Positions 61,275-64,000 of a DNA stretch of 64,000 nucleotides are shown one piece after another; position 1 is the stretch's first letter, and each line of letters opens with the position of its first letter. The DNA is from Emticicia aquatica (GTDB lineage Bacteria > Bacteroidota > Bacteroidia > Cytophagales > Spirosomataceae). The stretch covers positions 238,506-302,505 of the forward strand of contig NZ_CAKLPY010000003.1 in assembly GCF_923079645.1 (NCBI RefSeq), read 5' to 3'. Made by a program: the position numbers and the translations under genes. Below the pieces are notes generated by a model. It was not told where the DNA came from. It was given only the letters and a program-made list of their open reading frames with translations, and ran no database searches.

Positions 61275-62048
61275 ATGAATAGAATTACCAAGCTTTTTCA
61301 AGAAAAACCTAGCAACGTCCTTAATATATACTTTACCGCAGGCTTCCCAAATCTAAATGATACTACTACTGTTTTGGAAGCTCTCCAAGAAGCAGGTGCA
61401 GATATTGCCGAAATCGGTATGCCTTATTCTGACCCAGTTGCCGATGGCGAAACAATTCAGCAGTCAAACCAAATAGCCTTAGATAATGGAATGAGTCTAA
61501 AAGTGCTATTTCAACAATTAGCTGGAATTAGAAACAAAGTTACAATGCCAATCATATTAATGGGTTATATCAATCCAGTTGTTCAGTTTGGTATTGAAAA
61601 CTTCTGCAAGAAATGCCAAGAAGTAGGAGTCGATGGACTAATCTTACCAGATTTACCTATGGATGAGTATTATGAAGAATATAAACCGATTTTTGATAAA
61701 TACGGATTACTCAATATTTTCTTAATCACGCCGCAAACAACCGAGGCTCGTATCCGCAGAATCGATGAAATTTCAGATGGCTTCATATATATGGTAAGCA
61801 GTGCTAGTGTTACAGGAGGAACATCGGGTATCACTAATACGATGGAAACGTATTTCAATCGTGTTAATGCCATGAATTTGAAAAACCCAAGACTCATTGG
61901 TTTTGGTATAAAAGATAATGCAACTTTTACTAAAGCGAGCCAATATGCGGCAGGGGCAATTATCGGTAGCCAGTTCATTAGAGTACTTCAAAATGCGAAT
62001 AGCATATATAATGATATAGTCAACTACATAAAATCAGTAAAAGGCTAA
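61275..62048 (+). CDS. trpA: Tryptophan synthase alpha subunit
   Basis: A 257-residue TIM barrel. Catalytic Glu and Asp lie in AEIGMPYSDPVADGETIQQS, the substrate region is YFTAGFPNL, and the phosphate site is at FGIKDNATFTKASQYAAGAI, with IGSQFIRVL. It splits indole-3-glycerol phosphate into indole and glyceraldehyde-3-phosphate. It is the last trp gene of the operon. Confidence 0.97.
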   Translation: MNRITKLFQEKPSNVLNIYFTAGFPNLNDTTTVLEALQEAGADIAEIGMPYSDPVADGETIQQSNQIALDNGMSLKVLFQQLAGIRNKVTMPIILMGYINPVVQFGIENFCKKCQEVGVDGLILPDLPMDEYYEEYKPIFDKYGLLNIFLITPQTTEARIRRIDEISDGFIYMVSSASVTGGTSGITNTMETYFNRVNAMNLKNPRLIGFGIKDNATFTKASQYAAGAIIGSQFIRVLQNANSIYNDIVNYIKSVKG

Positions 62049-62072
62049 ACTATTGTTAAAACCAAAGAGCGT

Positions 62073-63290
62073 ATGAAACTTCTGATAACTTTATTTTTAG
62101 TTTTTATTAGCTCTTTGGTTTTTTGTCAAAATTCTACTTTCCGCTCAAAACTTAATCTTTCACCACACATCGGTATCGGATGGGCATTGCCTCCTTTCAT
62201 AGATGGAAGAAACAGTGACTTAGTTCTAAAATCAGTTCCTCTAAAAAACTTTGTTATTGCCGAGATAATTAAATCTTCGGGTACTCCCAAAAAGATATTT
62301 AAAATCACTAATACTATTGGTTTAGATGCAAACTATACTTTATCTAGTAAGTGGTCAACTAATATTGGTGTCAATCGTGCCATGCAGGTCAATCTTCTAA
62401 ACGATCCCAACCCAATTAAAGTCTCCACAACAACCATTTATCGCACATGGGTTTTTGCTTATAAATATACTTCATTCACTTTTGGTCTCAGATACCATCA
62501 GCATGATACCTTTTTTCAATGTAATTTTCATTACGCAGGAAATGCCAAACGTGTTATCGAAAGTGATAATGGCTCGGCTGGCGGAGGCGGCGTCTCTTCA
62601 AATGGAAATGGAATTGTTACTTCAATCATGAACCGAAATGGCAATACCTTTTTAATATCACCCGAATATGGTGTTGCGGGAATCAGTTCATTTGATTTAC
62701 CAATGGAACTAAGCGTTGGTTTACATATTCCAACAACAATTTTTTCTAAACAAAATGCGACCTTCATCAGAAACAATATAAATGTAGGAGAAAATACCCT
62801 TAGCTTTACTCAGGCTGCATTGTGGTTGAGAGCAAGAATTCCAATCACCGTTTGGACGAAGCAGTCTAATAATAATAAAGTTATACCACTAAATCCATCA
62901 ATGGCAAATACTTTTCCAGAACAATCTGTGGAGTATGAAGGAAAAAGAGTAGCATTGGGAGAAAAAGTTATTCTAACGAATCTACAATTTGAACAAACAA
63001 AAGCTATTCTTAATATAGCAGCTATGGCCGAACTCGATGAGCTTAAAGAACTTATGTCAGACTCGCCGACAATAGTTATCGAGATAATTGGTCATACTTC
63101 CGATGAAGGAGATAGAAATAGTAATATCGAGTTATCATTGAAACGAGCAAAAGAGTGTAAGGAATACCTCATTAAGAAAGGAATCAATGCAAATCGCATT
63201 AAAATAAAAGGAATGGGGCCAGATGCTCCCATTTCAACAACGGATAAATCTCAAAATCGCCGTGTTGAAATGAAGATAATCAAATTGTAA
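62073..63290 (+). CDS. OmpA-family outer-membrane protein
   Basis: A 405-residue protein with a signal peptide (MKLLITLFLVFISSLVFCQ). The N-terminal 270 residues alternate beta-strand segments and could form a membrane barrel. The C-terminal OmpA peptidoglycan-binding domain is clear: TIVIEIIGHTSDEGDRNSNI, followed by LSLKRAKECKEYLIKKGINA, and then NRIKIKGMGPDAPI with NRRVEMKI. It anchors the envelope to peptidoglycan. It starts 24 bases after trpA, so read-through from the trp operon is possible, although it has no link to tryptophan. Confidence 0.88.
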   Translation: MKLLITLFLVFISSLVFCQNSTFRSKLNLSPHIGIGWALPPFIDGRNSDLVLKSVPLKNFVIAEIIKSSGTPKKIFKITNTIGLDANYTLSSKWSTNIGVNRAMQVNLLNDPNPIKVSTTTIYRTWVFAYKYTSFTFGLRYHQHDTFFQCNFHYAGNAKRVIESDNGSAGGGGVSSNGNGIVTSIMNRNGNTFLISPEYGVAGISSFDLPMELSVGLHIPTTIFSKQNATFIRNNINVGENTLSFTQAALWLRARIPITVWTKQSNNNKVIPLNPSMANTFPEQSVEYEGKRVALGEKVILTNLQFEQTKAILNIAAMAELDELKELMSDSPTIVIEIIGHTSDEGDRNSNIELSLKRAKECKEYLIKKGINANRIKIKGMGPDAPISTTDKSQNRRVEMKIIKL

Positions 63291-63483
63291 TAAGTATTTT
63301 TTCGTTGAATCCCTTTCCCATACATCGATAATCAATCATAAATCCTTAAAAATCAAAGTTCACTCAAATTTCATATATGAATATATAAAGAACTTGTTGT
63401 ATTTATTGGGTTGAGTAATTTTGTAAATGTCTGATAGTTAGGTGATAATTGGATGTTGGTAGAAATAGTTTTGCTAGGGGGTA

Positions 63484-63513
63484 TTGCGGGTTCAGAAAAA
63501 GTTCGTACCTTTG
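63484..63513 (+). promoter_or_regulatory. Promoter P1 of the right-edge array
   Basis: TTG (63484-63486), 19 bases, TACCTTTG (63506-63513), then CACTCCCAAACGACG. The start region matches the tRNA-Phe promoter of this window (CAGTCCCAAACGAC) at 13 of 14 positions. Confidence 0.8.
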
Positions 63514-63610
63514 CACTCCCAAACGACGCGAGTTGAGCGGGGAAAAAGGTTTGACGTTGCGTAGCAAGAGCATGGCAAATAGGGCTTTAAAAAAAGGTTA
63601 AAGTTTATTT

Positions 63611-63930
63611 GTTTTTATTAAATTAAATTAAGACCTTTGCACCCCGATAGAGTTGAGAGATAGTAGAGGGGCTGATTAGGAAAAAGAAATTTCAAAAATT
63701 ATTAGGTTTTATTAAATTGTTTTAAGACCTTTGCACCCCGATAGAATTGAGAGATAATAGAGGGGGAGATTAGGAAAAAGAAATTTCAAAAAGTGTTAGG
63801 TTTTGTTAAATTGTTTTAAGACCTTTGCACCCCGATAGAATTAGAGAGTAAAGGGGTTAGGGATTAAGAAAAGAAAATCGAAAAATAATTTTGTTTATTA
63901 AAAAAGTTTTTCGTACCTTTGCAATCCGTT
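63611..63930 (+). repeat. 94-bp tandem repeat carrying promoter cores P2-P5
   Basis: Units begin near 63611, 63705 and 63799, and a fourth partial unit begins near 63893. The promoter cores within them are GACCTTTG at 63632, 63726 and 63820, and TACCTTTG at 63914; the spacing is exactly 94 bases each time. The copies share TTTGCACCCCGATAGA and an A-rich tail (GATTAGGAAAAAGAAATTTC in units 1 and 2), and drift towards the right. Confidence 0.9.
63891..63921 (+). promoter_or_regulatory. Promoter P5, last of the array
   Basis: TTG (63891-63893), 20 bases, TACCTTTG (63914-63921), exact consensus, then CAATCCGTTTCGG. The transcript would leave the window about 75 bases downstream. Confidence 0.78.
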
Positions 63931-64000
63931 TCGGAAAGTAGAAATGGAAAAGAGATTAAGGGGATTGTCTAATAACGAATTGATTATCAATAGTTTAAGT

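Larger units (their letters stand above)
63291..64000 (+). other. Non-coding upstream region with tandem promoters
   Basis: This 710-base stretch up to the window end contains no convincing ORF. It holds at least five promoter cores directed to the right and a 94-bp tandem repeat, described separately. The downstream gene lies beyond the window; an rRNA operon or other abundant RNA is suspected from the promoter type. Confidence 0.75.

Noticed and set aside
63600..63900. CRISPR array
   Set aside because: The repeat units are contiguous 94-bp copies, with promoter cores, and have no unique spacers or short palindromic direct repeats, so this is a tandem promoter duplication.

Overview
The window is AT-rich chromosomal DNA of a Bacteroidetes bacterium. 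The best guess is a member of the Cytophagales (Spirosomaceae/Cytophagaceae type, such as Emticicia or a relative). The evidence is inferred from the sequence: promoters of the TTG-N17..21-TAnnTTTG type, near absence of Shine-Dalgarno sites, many lipoprotein signal peptides, GH106/GH105 pectin enzymes, a subtilase ending in a Bacteroidetes-type C-terminal sorting domain, and Bacteroidetes-style versions of trp genes, PdhB and L31. The genus is not proven. No phage, IS element, CRISPR array or resistance island was found. Most of the window is ordinary core and niche-adaptation gene content.

Layout. 1-6.6 kb: the start of an M16 peptidase cut by the left edge, a GT4 glycosyltransferase, a LysE/GNAT/YciI minus-strand cluster, a lipoprotein, an MFS exporter and a NUDIX hydrolase. 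6.6-10.3 kb: a large secreted subtilase whose His motif looks replaced by acidic residues. 10.7-16 kb: pyruvate dehydrogenase E1 beta, a Crp/Fnr regulator, an aldo/keto reductase with a PQQ-type sugar dehydrogenase, and a GH18 chitinase. 16-24.2 kb: two ECF sigma/anti-sigma-like loci of parallel design, one on each strand, flanking ribosomal protein L31 (type B), an EamA permease, a GNAT and a PAP2-like protein. 24.3-28.7 kb: a membrane-anchored endonuclease/phosphatase-fold protein, a coiled-coil membrane protein and an OmpR-type two-component system. 28.7-34.4 kb: GH106 and GH105 (rhamnogalacturonan breakdown), divergent from a Tat-exported Gfo/Idh oxidoreductase. 34.5-41.6 kb: S1/P1 nuclease, then a complete RND efflux operon preceded by a small lipoprotein. 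41.6-50.1 kb: two small proteins, a penicillin-acylase family enzyme, a secreted Arg/Asn-rich repeat protein, a DbpA-like RNA helicase, a DegT aminotransferase and a GT2 glycosyltransferase. 50.2-54.7 kb: tRNA-Phe, an iron-sulfur membrane protein, thioredoxin, a second Tat Gfo/Idh protein and a lipoprotein. 54.7-63.3 kb: a complete tryptophan operon (trpL-E-G-D-C-F-B-[Dabb]-A) followed by an OmpA-family gene. 63.3-64 kb: a non-coding array of tandem promoters pointing out of the right edge.

The most interesting regulatory object is the trp leader. A TTG-N18-TACTTTTG promoter is followed by a 17-codon leader peptide with three consecutive Trp codons, then a strong Rho-independent terminator and mutually exclusive alternative pairings. 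This is a textbook ribosome-mediated attenuator, here in a Bacteroidetes. A secreted Dabb-domain gene is inserted between trpB and trpA. At the right edge, four promoter cores repeat with an exact 94-bp period, with a fifth upstream. The first shares its start-site sequence with the tRNA-Phe promoter of this window, which suggests that an rRNA or other stable RNA operon begins just beyond base 64000.
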